Positions 1 to 7,175 are shown, counted from the first letter of the stretch. The stretch is DNA of 19,605 nt from JACRPZ01 sp040758255 (GCA_040758255.1 JBFLVX010000028.1:1-19605); one strand, 5' to 3'. Numbers and translations: made by a program. The notes: a model not told the origin generated them from the letters alone.

Positions 1-497
1 TCAGCTGTGGAGGGATCTTTATCCGAATACCCGGTTACCGATGCCTTGAGGTTATTATGGCCGGCAAGGGTCGCAAAGTTAAGCGCAATTCCTTCTCTGC
101 TTAAAATGTTGAAATATTCATCAAAGGTATGCCATCTCTCCTTTATTCCAAGGGCATTCATCTCATCTTCCCTGCGTTCAAGGGCTTCTCCGTACAGAGG
201 GGCTGCGGACAAGCCGCAATTACCATTTATCTCGGTGGTAACACCCTGCGATATTTTGCCTTGAGCCCTGCCGTCCGCAAGAAGGGTGAATTCTGAATGA
301 GCATGGGTGTCAATAAAGCCCGGAGATATGTACAGTCCTTCCGCGTCAATAATCCTGTCGGCCTTAATAATAGATGAAAGATCTCCAATTGCTTTAATGC
401 GGTCGCTCTCAACAGCTATATCGGCTCTTTGAAACGCAGCTTTATCATCTCCATACTGAAATAACTTCCCGTTTTTGATCAAAAAATTGATGCCCAA
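1..497 (-). CDS. N-acyl-D-amino-acid deacylase (D-aminoacylase-type amidohydrolase), N-terminal part
   Basis: Partial gene: about 165 N-terminal codons are visible and the rest lies beyond the left edge. The family removes the acyl group from N-acyl-D-amino acids with a metal-dependent amidohydrolase barrel. Seen: an N-terminal beta-sandwich start (LIKNG near residue 6, then ADIAVESDRIKAIGDL), the metal-binding motif PGFIDTHAHSEF with His65 and His67, and a downstream QGVTTEINGNCG stretch with Cys94, the position of the metal-ligand Cys in D-aminoacylases. No ATG lies in frame near the expected start. I chose TTG at 495-497 because GAGG (minus strand, 506-509) sits 8 nt upstream and the homologous start LIKNG follows at once. 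It lies 83 nt downstream of the amidase stop and is probably cotranscribed, which would fit turnover of D-amino-acid-containing wall fragments (inference). A related dihydroorotase-like amidohydrolase is the alternative. Confidence 0.85.
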   Translation of the reverse strand, partial: MGINFLIKNGKLFQYGDDKAAFQRADIAVESDRIKAIGDLSSIIKADRIIDAEGLYISPGFIDTHAHSEFTLLADGRAQGKISQGVTTEINGNCGLSAAPLYGEALERREDEMNALGIKERWHTFDEYFNILSREGIALNFATLAGHNNLKASVTGYSDKDPSTA

Positions 498-505
498 ACC
501 TTTAA

Positions 506-509
506 CCTC
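506..509 (-). promoter_or_regulatory. Ribosome binding site deciding a TTG start
   Basis: GAGG on the minus strand, 8 nt upstream of the TTG at 495-497. The deacylase frame stays open further upstream but offers no ATG or GTG, so this site supports TTG as the start. Confidence 0.55.
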
Positions 510-580
510 GTCCGTCTGATAATTTGAAGAACTCCCTAACGAAAGAATATCGGAATTAATGATAAATTCAGGAAGATATA

Positions 581-1783
581 TCAGCTTTGCTGCTGCGGGC
601 TGCCGCCTGCTGTTTTCAGATCTTCAAGAATAACATCAATCTCAAACTCATCGGCAGGCGATGCAACAAACCCTGACCGCCTGACATAAGCCGATACCCC
701 CCTGGCGATTGACTCGGCTATCTTGTCTCTATAATCAGGACTGGATAATCTCTTCTCTTCCTCGCGATTGCTGACAAAGGATGTCTCAATGAGTATCGCC
801 GGCATCTCAGCGCCTATAAGCACAAAGAAAAGGGCCTGCTTGACATCAAGGTTTTCTATCCCGCTGTAATTTTTTCTCAGCGTGCTGACCATTGAATCCT
901 GCACGTCCCGAGCAAGCTTCATTGATTCATCTCTTTTATTGGTCCTTGCCATATCAAGAAGGATCATCTGAAGCTCTCCCTGCACCTTCTGCATCTTCTT
1001 GTAAGATATTTTGTTCTCTCTTGCCGCGACTTTTGTCGCTTCTTCATCGCTTGTCCAGTTGAGGATGTATGTCTCTATCCCCCTTGCCGCCTTTCTTGGG
1101 CTTGCGTTTGCGTGAAGAGATATAAAAAGATCCGCTTTCTGATGGTTGGCGGCATCTGTCCTCTCGTTGAGCGGAATAAAGACATCATCCTCGCGCGTGA
1201 AGATAACATCCATGCGATACTCTTCCTTAAGTATCCTGCCGAGCTTTCTGCCGACATCAAGGACTATATCTTTCTCCTGGAGCCCTGCCTGACCTATAGC
1301 TCCAGGATCCTGGCCTCCGTGTCCGGGATCAATCACTATCCTCTTGATCCCAATGCCCTCCTTTTTATTCGATTCTTTCTTTTCAGCGGGGCGTGGTTCG
1401 CCTGTGTAAACATCAATGACGAGCCTGTGAGGGTCTCCCACAGTAAAAGCGTAAAAGTTCTTAAGCTTCTTAACGTCAAGCACTATCCTGACAGTATCCG
1501 GCTTAAACTGGGAGGTCCTGACAGTCTCTATTATGCCGTCATTTAAAGATAATGATGATTTAATATCCTTTGAAAGCACACATCCGCTCAGGTCAAAATA
1601 GAGGCGGTCGGGATTTGGAAGGGAATTTGATTCAAACTTTATCGGGCCATCCACGTCAACAACAACTCTCGTGTGGTCTTTGTGCGATGAGTAGCGAAGC
1701 CCCCGGATAGTGACATCTTTCGATGCCTCGCTGAAACCTGTCAAAAGAAGAAGCAATAGAGGCAATACCAGAGCCTTCTTCAT
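581..1783 (-). CDS. amiC: N-acetylmuramoyl-L-alanine amidase, AMIN + Amidase_3 (AmiC type)
   Basis: Periplasmic zinc amidase that cuts the bond between N-acetylmuramic acid and L-Ala in peptidoglycan, usually during daughter-cell separation. The 400 residues read as signal peptide (1-20, poly-Leu core), AMIN septal-targeting domain (about 25-126), a charged linker (about 130-146), and the Amidase_3 domain (about 148-368). Zinc ligands are in place: His155 in DPGHGG, Glu170 in LQEKD, His224 in SLHAN. The catalytic Glu333 is in LIETSFVSN. An extra segment of about 50 residues between SLHAN and the last motif (about 245-305) is the usual position of the regulatory helix of autoinhibited amidases. 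A 30-residue polar tail follows. The ATG at 1781-1783 has a distant GAGG about 12 nt upstream. The gene starts 36 nt after the FecR-like gene, so both are probably on one transcript. The paralogues AmiA/B cannot be separated from AmiC by eye. Confidence 0.93.
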   Translation of the reverse strand: MKKALVLPLLLLLLTGFSEASKDVTIRGLRYSSHKDHTRVVVDVDGPIKFESNSLPNPDRLYFDLSGCVLSKDIKSSLSLNDGIIETVRTSQFKPDTVRIVLDVKKLKNFYAFTVGDPHRLVIDVYTGEPRPAEKKESNKKEGIGIKRIVIDPGHGGQDPGAIGQAGLQEKDIVLDVGRKLGRILKEEYRMDVIFTREDDVFIPLNERTDAANHQKADLFISLHANASPRKAARGIETYILNWTSDEEATKVAARENKISYKKMQKVQGELQMILLDMARTNKRDESMKLARDVQDSMVSTLRKNYSGIENLDVKQALFFVLIGAEMPAILIETSFVSNREEEKRLSSPDYRDKIAESIARGVSAYVRRSGFVASPADEFEIDVILEDLKTAGGSPQQQS

Positions 1784-1819
1784 TTTGAATAAAAGCCTCG
1801 CGGTCTTATCGTTATCACT

Positions 1820-2671
1820 TTATGAACAGTTGGGGTCTACGGGGCTCGGATCCTTTTTGCCTTTACACTCTCTGCCTAAACAACGATCATCAGTTGTACA
1901 GGAATCTCCGTCATCGCATGGTTTTAAATTGTCAGGAACACAGACACCTTGCGGATTAAGCCTTTCGCATTCTGTGCATGGTTCCTGGCATGCATGAGCA
2001 ATAAACCCCTTGTCTCCTTTTGCAATAAGGACATTAAGAAGCTCTTCAGGGATAGTCACAGGGGATGATGGAACCCTGCCGGCAGTGACACAACTCATCT
2101 CGCCTTTTGGCACTCTTACAGTGCTTTTTATGGAATCGTCAATGTTTTTAATCTCTACCACTCCTTTAAGCACAGCCAGACAGGATGCAGGCTTGCCGTC
2201 TATAGTGCTTTCCCATATAACAAAGTCTAAGGTGCCGAATGCATTCACATAGGCCACATCAGTTTCTATATCAAACTTATCTCCGCATGTCAAAACCCTC
2301 ATCTCTCCGTATGGAATAGCGAGCACAGCTTCTTCTTTTATGCTGGGCAGTGAATATTTTTTTGCAACCAGCTTAGACTTCAGCGGTCCGCCAAGAACTA
2401 TCAGACTATTATCCTTTAAAAGAACCAGAGCTTCTGAATTAGGCTCTGTTTCAGCAATATCCAACAATTTAAGATTTTCCCCGATTTTGAGTTCAATATT
2501 ATTTCCGTTTCTGGTGATTTTGCCAGTACCATTAAGTGTTTTGAATTCACCTATTTTATTTGCTTCACCTTCATTCAGGGCATTTGCCTTTATATCAGAG
2601 AATATTAAATTCGCAGAAACGACAAAAAACATTAGAAAAGAATAGAATAAAAACCCTTTTGTTTTCTTCAT
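1820..2671 (-). CDS. Exported FecR-domain-like protein with Cys-rich C-terminal tail
   Basis: Not a protein I recognise by name. The 283 residues start with a signal peptide (basic MKKTK, hydrophobic 7-24, cleavage likely near 30). The middle (about 60-195) has the rhythm of a FecR domain: a pattern like 'V.NAFGT..FV......CLAVLKGVVEIKN......VRVPKGEM' at about 142-192. The last 55 residues (228-282) hold nine cysteines, including a CDDGDSCTTDDRC segment typical of secreted Cys-rich modules in myxobacterial and metagenomic proteins. They are probably disulfide-bonded outside the cytoplasm. No transmembrane segment follows the signal, so the protein is likely periplasmic or surface-exposed, not a sigma-factor regulator like true FecR. 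The ATG at 2669-2671 has a GGGGG Shine-Dalgarno about 5 nt upstream. It is first in the run towards the amidase and deacylase, which suggests an envelope role (inference). Confidence 0.75.
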   Translation of the reverse strand: MKKTKGFLFYSFLMFFVVSANLIFSDIKANALNEGEANKIGEFKTLNGTGKITRNGNNIELKIGENLKLLDIAETEPNSEALVLLKDNSLIVLGGPLKSKLVAKKYSLPSIKEEAVLAIPYGEMRVLTCGDKFDIETDVAYVNAFGTLDFVIWESTIDGKPASCLAVLKGVVEIKNIDDSIKSTVRVPKGEMSCVTAGRVPSSPVTIPEELLNVLIAKGDKGFIAHACQEPCTECERLNPQGVCVPDNLKPCDDGDSCTTDDRCLGRECKGKKDPSPVDPNCS

Positions 2672-2878
2672 AACATCCCCCTTTAAGAAAGAACGTCCTT
2701 GAAATTTCTTCTCACACGTAGCTAATTAAATATTACAGTTCTCCACCCCGTATGTCAACAGGGCGCAGATATTGCGTCAATATGGCGGGAAGGAACTTCA
2801 GGATGAGGCAAAGTAAAGATGCTGACAGGGCAAAGGGTTATGCTGTCATTGAATGGGAAACATGGTTCTAAATGTTGT
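2672..2878. other. Intergenic region without a recognised feature
   Basis: 207 nt between the FecR-like operon and the CxxC mini-protein, both on the minus strand. A weak 5-bp hairpin at 2865-2882 (AACAT/ATGTT) lies just after the mini-protein stop, but its U-tract is poor and I do not call it a terminator. The promoter of the FecR-like operon must lie here. I see no convincing -35/-10 pair. Confidence 0.4.
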
Positions 2879-3088
2879 TTATGCGGCATTCTTTTCTTGA
2901 AGTTTTTTGATATCTTCAACTATCTTTTCCGGATCAACATTATGCATTGCAGAGCCGAATGTGATTGTCTCGACATTAATCCCCGGACATGTGAAACAGC
3001 CGCCGCCAAAGTATTTTCTAATGACCTCTTCTGCTCCCGGGACTTTTTTAATAACTTCTCCTATCACAGAGTTTTTTGTTATCTCCAT
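2879..3088 (-). CDS. DUF1858 / hybrid-cluster-protein-associated CxxC mini-protein
   Basis: 69 residues matching the small DUF1858-type family also described as the hybrid-cluster-protein-associated redox disulfide domain. Seen: a start MEITKNSVIGEVIKKVPGAE, a conserved FGGGCFTCPG core with Cys31 and Cys34, and a C-terminal helix (VDPEKIVEDIKKLQ). It is cytosolic, with a likely redox-active or metal-binding CxxC; the biochemical role of the family is not established. An in-frame TTG lies two codons upstream (3092-3094). I chose the ATG at 3086-3088 because AAGGAGG at 3095-3101 is 6 nt from it, while the TTG would sit on top of that site. It lies 32 nt downstream of the oxidase-like gene and is last in the Nfu operon. 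Confidence 0.85.
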   Translation of the reverse strand: MEITKNSVIGEVIKKVPGAEEVIRKYFGGGCFTCPGINVETITFGSAMHNVDPEKIVEDIKKLQEKNAA

Positions 3089-3094
3089 CTCCAA

Positions 3095-3101
3095 CCTCCT
3101 T
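3095..3101 (-). promoter_or_regulatory. Consensus ribosome binding site deciding the CxxC mini-protein start
   Basis: AAGGAGG on the minus strand with a 6-nt spacer to the ATG at 3086-3088. It rules out the in-frame TTG at 3092-3094. Confidence 0.8.
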
Positions 3102-3120
3102 AATTATGAACTACTGACCT

Positions 3121-3534
3121 TTACTTCATTTCTACAGGTTTAATTGTTTTTAGTATATTAAATGCAAACAGAACAATCGCAATTAAAGATAAAGCTGCCG
3201 ACAGTGTTAACACAGCCCCGGAAAGTGAAGGCATGCTTCCCCTTATCTCAAGCGGCCAGCTTACAGCCATCCCGATCAGGCCGGCATTTGCAAGCCAGAA
3301 TTGAACGGTCATGATCGCGGGACTGTATATGTGAGCGCCGCTGAATTTGGGGAGTATATGATACCCCACCCCGTAAATCATCATGGACATAAACCCAAGA
3401 AGATTTAAGTGGGCATGAACTGCCGTATATGAACCAGCCTCATTCGGCCACATCAGCATTCCAAAGCCGATTGCAGCGCCTGCTGTGAAATATATCAGGC
3501 TCATTCTTAAATACCATACGACTATTTTATCCAT
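3121..3534 (-). CDS. Small membrane protein resembling part of haem-copper oxidase subunit I
   Basis: 137 residues with four predicted transmembrane helices (about 8-29, 42-61, 74-94, 103-128). The sequence VHAHLNLLGFMSMMIYGVGY with His40, His42 and His59 resembles the helix of cbb3/NorB-type subunit I that carries a low-spin haem ligand. At 137 residues, against roughly 450-550 for a catalytic subunit I, it cannot hold the binuclear haem-copper centre. It is therefore a stand-alone haem-binding or oxidase-derived membrane protein, not a terminal oxidase (inference). The ATG at 3532-3534 has GGAG 6 nt upstream (3541-3544). It sits 26 nt downstream of the Nfu gene and 32 nt upstream of the CxxC mini-protein. 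Whether it binds haem cannot be seen here. Confidence 0.7.
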   Translation of the reverse strand: MDKIVVWYLRMSLIYFTAGAAIGFGMLMWPNEAGSYTAVHAHLNLLGFMSMMIYGVGYHILPKFSGAHIYSPAIMTVQFWLANAGLIGMAVSWPLEIRGSMPSLSGAVLTLSAALSLIAIVLFAFNILKTIKPVEMK

Positions 3535-3560
3535 TTTCTTCTCCGTTCACTGTTTTTAAA

Positions 3561-3785
3561 CTATACCTGCTCAACAGATTTCACTTCAGGAACTTCCTGT
3601 TTAAGCGTATTCTCTATCGCATTCTTGAGCGTCATTGTTGCCCCGGGACAGCCGGAACACGCCCCCTTCAGTTTTACCTTTACCACTCCGTCAGGCTGGA
3701 CATCAACAAGCTCAACATCGCCCCCGTCGCGCTGAAGCAAAGGCCTGATCCTTCCCAATACAGCTTCAATCTTTTCTTTTAACAT
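3561..3785 (-). CDS. nfu: NifU C-terminal-domain (Nfu-type) Fe-S cluster carrier
   Basis: 74 residues covering one complete NifU_C domain. Nfu proteins carry a [4Fe-4S] cluster, usually bridged between two monomers, and pass it to client apoproteins in the cytosol. Seen: the typical opening (EAVLGRIRPLLQRDGGDVEL) and the cluster motif GACSGCPGA with Cys43 and Cys46. It has no N-terminal IscU-like or A-type domain, so it is the minimal form. The ATG at 3783-3785 has AAGGAGG 5 nt upstream. It is the first gene of a tight minus-strand run with the oxidase-like membrane protein and the CxxC mini-protein. The divergent region upstream contains repeated TATGATA-like half-sites that may control it. 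Confidence 0.92.
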   Translation of the reverse strand: MLKEKIEAVLGRIRPLLQRDGGDVELVDVQPDGVVKVKLKGACSGCPGATMTLKNAIENTLKQEVPEVKSVEQV

Positions 3786-3805
3786 GCTGCCTCCTTTTTT
3801 TGTTT

Positions 3806-3883
3806 TATGATTTAATGATACGGCTTTCTCAATTTATAGTCTATGATATTTATCATAATGACAGATTTTTCCATAGTATCATA
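3806..3883. promoter_or_regulatory. Cluster of TATGATA-like half-sites, candidate operator of the nfu operon
   Basis: A perfect inverted repeat, TATGATA-TT-TATCATA, spans 3842-3857. A further exact TATCATA lies at 3877-3883, and 6-of-7 matches lie at 3806-3812 (TATGATT) and 3814-3820 (AATGATA). This makes five half-sites in 78 nt between nfu and glyQ. A TATAAA at 3834-3839 (minus strand) could be a -10 for nfu with the palindrome in its spacer. The area is AT-rich, so chance contributes, and the regulator is unknown. Confidence 0.4.
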
Positions 3884-3929
3884 AAAGTAATATTTTTTCC
3901 GTAACCGGCCATCAGAGTTCATGTTTTGT

Positions 3930-3958
3930 TTGACAAAATCTCTCATCTTTCTTAATAT
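3930..3958 (+). promoter_or_regulatory. Sigma70-type promoter of glyQS
   Basis: TTGACA at 3930-3935, a 17-nt spacer, and TAATAT at 3953-3958. Transcription would start near 3965, giving a leader of about 45 nt before glyQ. There is no room for a T-box leader. Confidence 0.75.
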
Positions 3959-4009
3959 TTAGGTCAGTCATTTCAATCTATTGTAAACCTTTATTGCGGG
4001 ATATACCCT

Positions 4010-4879
4010 TTGTATTTACAGGATTTAATCTTAAAGCTTCATTCATACTGGGCTGAACAGGGCTGTGTTATTCACCAACCTTACGACATAGAGGTAGGCG
4101 CGGGCACATTCAATCCTGCGACGTTTTTCAGGGTGCTCGGGCCTGAGCCGTGGAAGGCGGCTTACGTTGAGCCGTCAAGAAGGCCCACTGACGGCAGGTA
4201 CGGGGAGAACCCTAACAGGCTTCAGCATTACTACCAATATCAGGTCATACTGAAGCCCTCGCCCAAGGACATTCAGGATCTCTATCTCAAGAGCCTTTCT
4301 GCAATTACCGTAGACCTTCTCAGGCATGATATACGTTTTGTTGAAGACGACTGGGAATCGCCCACTCTTGGGGCATGGGGGCTGGGTTGGGAGGTCTGGC
4401 TCGACGGGATGGAGATAACGCAATTCACATATTTCCAGCAGGTGGGCGGCATAGAACTGAAGCCTGTCTCTGTTGAGGTGACATACGGGCTTGAGCGTAT
4501 CGCAATGTACCTGCAGGAAGTGGAGAGCGTCTATGACCTTAAATGGAGCAAGGGGATAAGCTATGGCGATATCCATCATCGGACAGAGGTTGAGTTCTCA
4601 AGATACAATTTTGACGAGGCGGATATAGCCATGCATCTAAACCTCTTTGAAATGTATGAGAAAGAGGCCGTCAAACTCCTGAAGAAAGGCCTTGTGCTGC
4701 CTGCTTATGACTTCTGCCTGAAGTGTTCTCACGCATTTAATATGCTTGATGCGCGCGGTGCGCTTAGCGTAACTGAAAGGACCGGATATATAACAAAGGT
4801 CAGAAACATCGCAAAGAGATGCGCTGAGGGGTATATAAAACTTCGTGAAGACCTGGACTTCCCGCTATTAAAAAAATAG
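4010..4879 (+). CDS. glyQ: Glycyl-tRNA synthetase alpha subunit
   Basis: Catalytic subunit of the bacterial alpha2beta2 glycyl-tRNA synthetase, which charges tRNA-Gly in the cytosol. 289 residues, close to the usual 290-300. Family signature blocks are complete: LILKLHSYWAEQGCVIHQPYD (residues 6-26, split here only for description), GAGTFNPATF (30-39), LGPEPWKAAYVEPSRRPTDG (43-62), and GRYGENPNRLQHYYQYQVI with the class II motif 2 region. The start is the TTG at 4010-4012. It matches the family N-terminus exactly and no ATG or GTG lies in frame nearby; the upstream GGG at 3998-4000 is a weak ribosome binding site. A strong promoter lies about 45 nt upstream. glyS follows after 23 nt, so the pair is cotranscribed. 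Confidence 0.97.
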   Translation: MYLQDLILKLHSYWAEQGCVIHQPYDIEVGAGTFNPATFFRVLGPEPWKAAYVEPSRRPTDGRYGENPNRLQHYYQYQVILKPSPKDIQDLYLKSLSAITVDLLRHDIRFVEDDWESPTLGAWGLGWEVWLDGMEITQFTYFQQVGGIELKPVSVEVTYGLERIAMYLQEVESVYDLKWSKGISYGDIHHRTEVEFSRYNFDEADIAMHLNLFEMYEKEAVKLLKKGLVLPAYDFCLKCSHAFNMLDARGALSVTERTGYITKVRNIAKRCAEGYIKLREDLDFPLLKK

Positions 4880-4902
4880 CGCCAACCGAATATACACTGA
4901 AT

Positions 4903-6939
4903 ATGAAACCATTTTTATTAGAGATAGGAACTGAAGAGATACCTGCACGATTCATATCACATGGGCTTGAATCGCTGAAAGAACGATTTACGCAGTTCTT
5001 AAATGACAAAGCCATACATTACGGCAGTATCACTGAATATGCCACGCCCAGGAGGCTGGCCATACTCATTGATGATGTTTCAGAAAAGCAGGAAGACAGG
5101 GTCACGGAGTTAACCGGCCCTCCAAAAAGAATCGCTTTTGATGAAAGCGGCACCCCGACAAATGCAGCCACCGGCTTTGCAAAGTCCCTGAATCTTGAAC
5201 TGAAGGATATCAGGATAGTTAAGACAGAGCGCGGAGAGTATCTGTCGGCTGTCATTGAAGAGAAGGGGGAAATGACAATGGCAGTTCTTTCAAGGGAACT
5301 GCCGAAACTTATAGAGTCGCTGCAATTCCCAAAGGCGATGAGATGGGGCGATGGCACGATGAAGTTTGTAAGGCCTATACACTGGATATTTGCGCTCTTT
5401 GGCTCCGAGATTATACCCTTTGAGCTTGACGGACTTAAAAGCGGGGATCTCTCATATGGCCACCGTTTTCTATCTCCTGAAGCGGTCAAGATCAATAATC
5501 CATCAGAATATGCGTCGCTACTTCTGAAAAATCACGTGGTCGCAGATACTAAAGAGAGAAAAAAGATCATTTTAGACGGGATAAAGAAGATTGAATCGGA
5601 AAATAACTGCAAGGTGCATGAAGATATGGAGTTGCTTGATACTGTAACATCTCTTGTGGAATATCCTTCTGTAATCCTTGGGAGTTTTAAGCGGGAGTAT
5701 CTCTCTCTGCCGAAAGAGCTTCCCGTAACAGTCATGAAGACCCACCAGAAATATTTTTCAGTTGAGGATGCGGAAGGCAACCTCATGCCTCACTTTATTG
5801 TTATAAGCAATACAAAGGAGCAGAACGACGATATCGTGAGGAAAGGCGCTGAACGCGTTCTTAAGGCAAGGCTTGAGGATGCAAGGTTTTACTTTGCTGA
5901 AGATCAGAAAATACCGTTATGGGATTATGTTGAGAAACTCAAGACAGTGACGTTTCAGGAAAAACTCGGCAGCATTTACGAAAAGATCGAAAGGGTCGCA
6001 TTTGTCTGTTCCTTTATAGCAGATAAGCTGAACTTTGAGAGGAAAGAAAATCTTCTCAGGGCATCCATGTTATGCAAGGCAGACCTTGTAACCGGCATTG
6101 TAAGGGAGTTTCCTGAATTGCAGGGTTATATGGGAATGACCTATGCCTTAAATTCAGGGGAAGAGAAAGAGGTGGCTTCGGGGATTTATGAGCATTACTT
6201 CCCAAGACATGCGGGCGATGCGCTCCCCTCATGTGAGATAGGCGCCATAATTTCACTTGCGGATAAAATTGACAATATTGCTTCATTCTTCCTGCTTGAT
6301 CTGATCCCCAGCGGTTCTGAAGACCCCTTTGCCCTCAGGCGGCAGGCGGCGGGTGTCATAAATATCCTGAAGAATAAAGAGTATCCGTTTTCATTAGACG
6401 TTCTTGTAGAAACAGCACTTAAAGGGCTTGAGGGCTACTCGCCTTCAATAAAGGTTTTAAAGGGCAGTATAATTAAATTCTTTCTTCAAAGGCTTGAAGG
6501 CATACTCCTGGCAGAGGGTTACAGCCATGACATTATTCAGGCAGCTGTCCCGTCAAAAGAGCTTAATATCAAAGACCTGAAACAGAGGATCGAACTCCTT
6601 TCAGCGCTGAAGAGAGAGCCGGCATTCCCTGAGCTTCTTACCGCAGCAAAGAGGGTCTGCAATATACTTTCAAAAGCAAGTCCTGCCATTTTAAAGAAAG
6701 AGCTGTTAAGAGAGACTGCTGAGAAGGAACTTTATAGAGTTACCACAGATGTCACTGCCAGGTTAAGATATACGGATTTCAAGGCGCTGTTTGAACTTGA
6801 AGAGCCGATAAATGGTTTCTTTGAAGCTGTAATGGTAATGGATAAAGACGCCGGGGTAAGATCAAACAGGCTTGCTCTACTCTTTTCAGTAAAGAGCGCA
6901 TTTGATATGCTTGGAGATTTCTCGAAAATATCTGAATGA
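4903..6939 (+). CDS. glyS: Glycyl-tRNA synthetase beta subunit
   Basis: tRNA-recognition subunit of the alpha2beta2 glycyl-tRNA synthetase. 678 residues, normal for the family (about 670-700). Seen: the N-terminal signature FLLEIGTEEIPARFI, the conserved MKTHQKYFSVED block near residue 280, RVLKARLEDARFYFAED near 325, the HD-like KADLVTGIVREFPELQGYMG region near 390, GSEDPFALRRQA near 470, and a helical C-terminal DALR-like anticodon-binding region (about 570-670, with VTARLRYTDFKALFELEEP). The ATG at 4903 has no clear Shine-Dalgarno, so translation may be coupled to glyQ. It ends shortly before a separate promoter at 6950 and shows no truncation. Confidence 0.97.
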   Translation: MKPFLLEIGTEEIPARFISHGLESLKERFTQFLNDKAIHYGSITEYATPRRLAILIDDVSEKQEDRVTELTGPPKRIAFDESGTPTNAATGFAKSLNLELKDIRIVKTERGEYLSAVIEEKGEMTMAVLSRELPKLIESLQFPKAMRWGDGTMKFVRPIHWIFALFGSEIIPFELDGLKSGDLSYGHRFLSPEAVKINNPSEYASLLLKNHVVADTKERKKIILDGIKKIESENNCKVHEDMELLDTVTSLVEYPSVILGSFKREYLSLPKELPVTVMKTHQKYFSVEDAEGNLMPHFIVISNTKEQNDDIVRKGAERVLKARLEDARFYFAEDQKIPLWDYVEKLKTVTFQEKLGSIYEKIERVAFVCSFIADKLNFERKENLLRASMLCKADLVTGIVREFPELQGYMGMTYALNSGEEKEVASGIYEHYFPRHAGDALPSCEIGAIISLADKIDNIASFFLLDLIPSGSEDPFALRRQAAGVINILKNKEYPFSLDVLVETALKGLEGYSPSIKVLKGSIIKFFLQRLEGILLAEGYSHDIIQAAVPSKELNIKDLKQRIELLSALKREPAFPELLTAAKRVCNILSKASPAILKKELLRETAEKELYRVTTDVTARLRYTDFKALFELEEPINGFFEAVMVMDKDAGVRSNRLALLFSVKSAFDMLGDFSKISE

Positions 6940-6949
6940 TAAAAAAAGA

Positions 6950-6979
6950 TTGACAGGCATCTTTTCTAAGTGGTAGAGT
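6950..6979 (+). promoter_or_regulatory. Sigma70-type promoter downstream of glyS
   Basis: Perfect TTGACA at 6950-6955, an 18-nt spacer, and TAGAGT at 6974-6979. Transcription would begin near 6986, immediately before the structured stretch. It is too far from the next coding sequence (7264) for an ordinary short leader. Confidence 0.65.
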
Positions 6980-6985
6980 TTCAAC

Positions 6986-7175
6986 TAACGCAGTTTGTGA
7001 GCTAAACGGGAACAATCTTATCTGACTGCCTTGCGGCAGGGGAGAGATGGCTGATGAAGGTCAGACCAAAAACCGGAAAGAACAAATTAGTTCGGAACTC
7101 ACTGGCTCATACGGCAACTTACAGAGATTCATAAATAATTCAGGGCGTTCTCTTTAAAAGGAGACGCCCTTTTTT
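6986..7175 (+). ncRNA. Candidate structured small RNA or leader RNA, family unknown
   Basis: Start inferred from the promoter, end from the terminator; length about 190 nt. Visible pairings: an outer stem 6992-7002 with 7105-7119 (11 pairs including one G-U, with CGGC bulged at 7112-7115); inside it TCTGAC 7021-7026 with GTCAGA 7060-7065; a small TGCC/GGCA hairpin with loop TTGC at 7027-7038; and GAAC/GTTC with a 6-nt loop at 7080-7093, extended by CC/GG (7073-7074, 7094-7095). A terminator follows after a 22-nt AU-rich linker. The shape, a closing stem around two arms followed by a terminator, fits an independent sRNA or a riboswitch for the gene at 7264. I could not match it to 6S, SRP RNA, GEMM c-di-GMP, cobalamin, glycine or other common classes. 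Confidence 0.45.
7142..7175 (+). terminator. Rho-independent terminator
   Basis: AGGGCGT (7142-7148) pairs with ACGCCCT (7164-7170). An inner CTC/GAG extension follows with one bulged base, and the RNA strand ends in six U (7170-7175). It lies 88 nt before the giant gene, so it either ends a small RNA or acts as a conditional leader terminator. Confidence 0.85.

Noticed and set aside
1112..1546. 144-codon plus-strand open frame
   Set aside because: Lies inside the amidase gene on the other strand, without family motifs or a ribosome binding site.
3965..4009. T-box leader for glyQS
   Set aside because: The leader is only about 45 nt and has no T-box sequence, specifier stem or terminator.
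7051..7080. Hammerhead ribozyme-like core (CTGATGA at 7051-7057 and GGAAAG at 7075-7080)
   Set aside because: The first stem II pair would be A-G, the A15.1 partner would be G in place of U, the cleavage-site base would be G, and no stem I can form with the sequence before CTGATGA. Chance is more likely.
6986..7175. GEMM (c-di-GMP) riboswitch in front of the surface protein
   Set aside because: The conserved blocks of the class (GGGCAAACC, GGACGCAAAGCC) and the GAAA-loop arm are absent, although the position before a large secreted protein would be typical.
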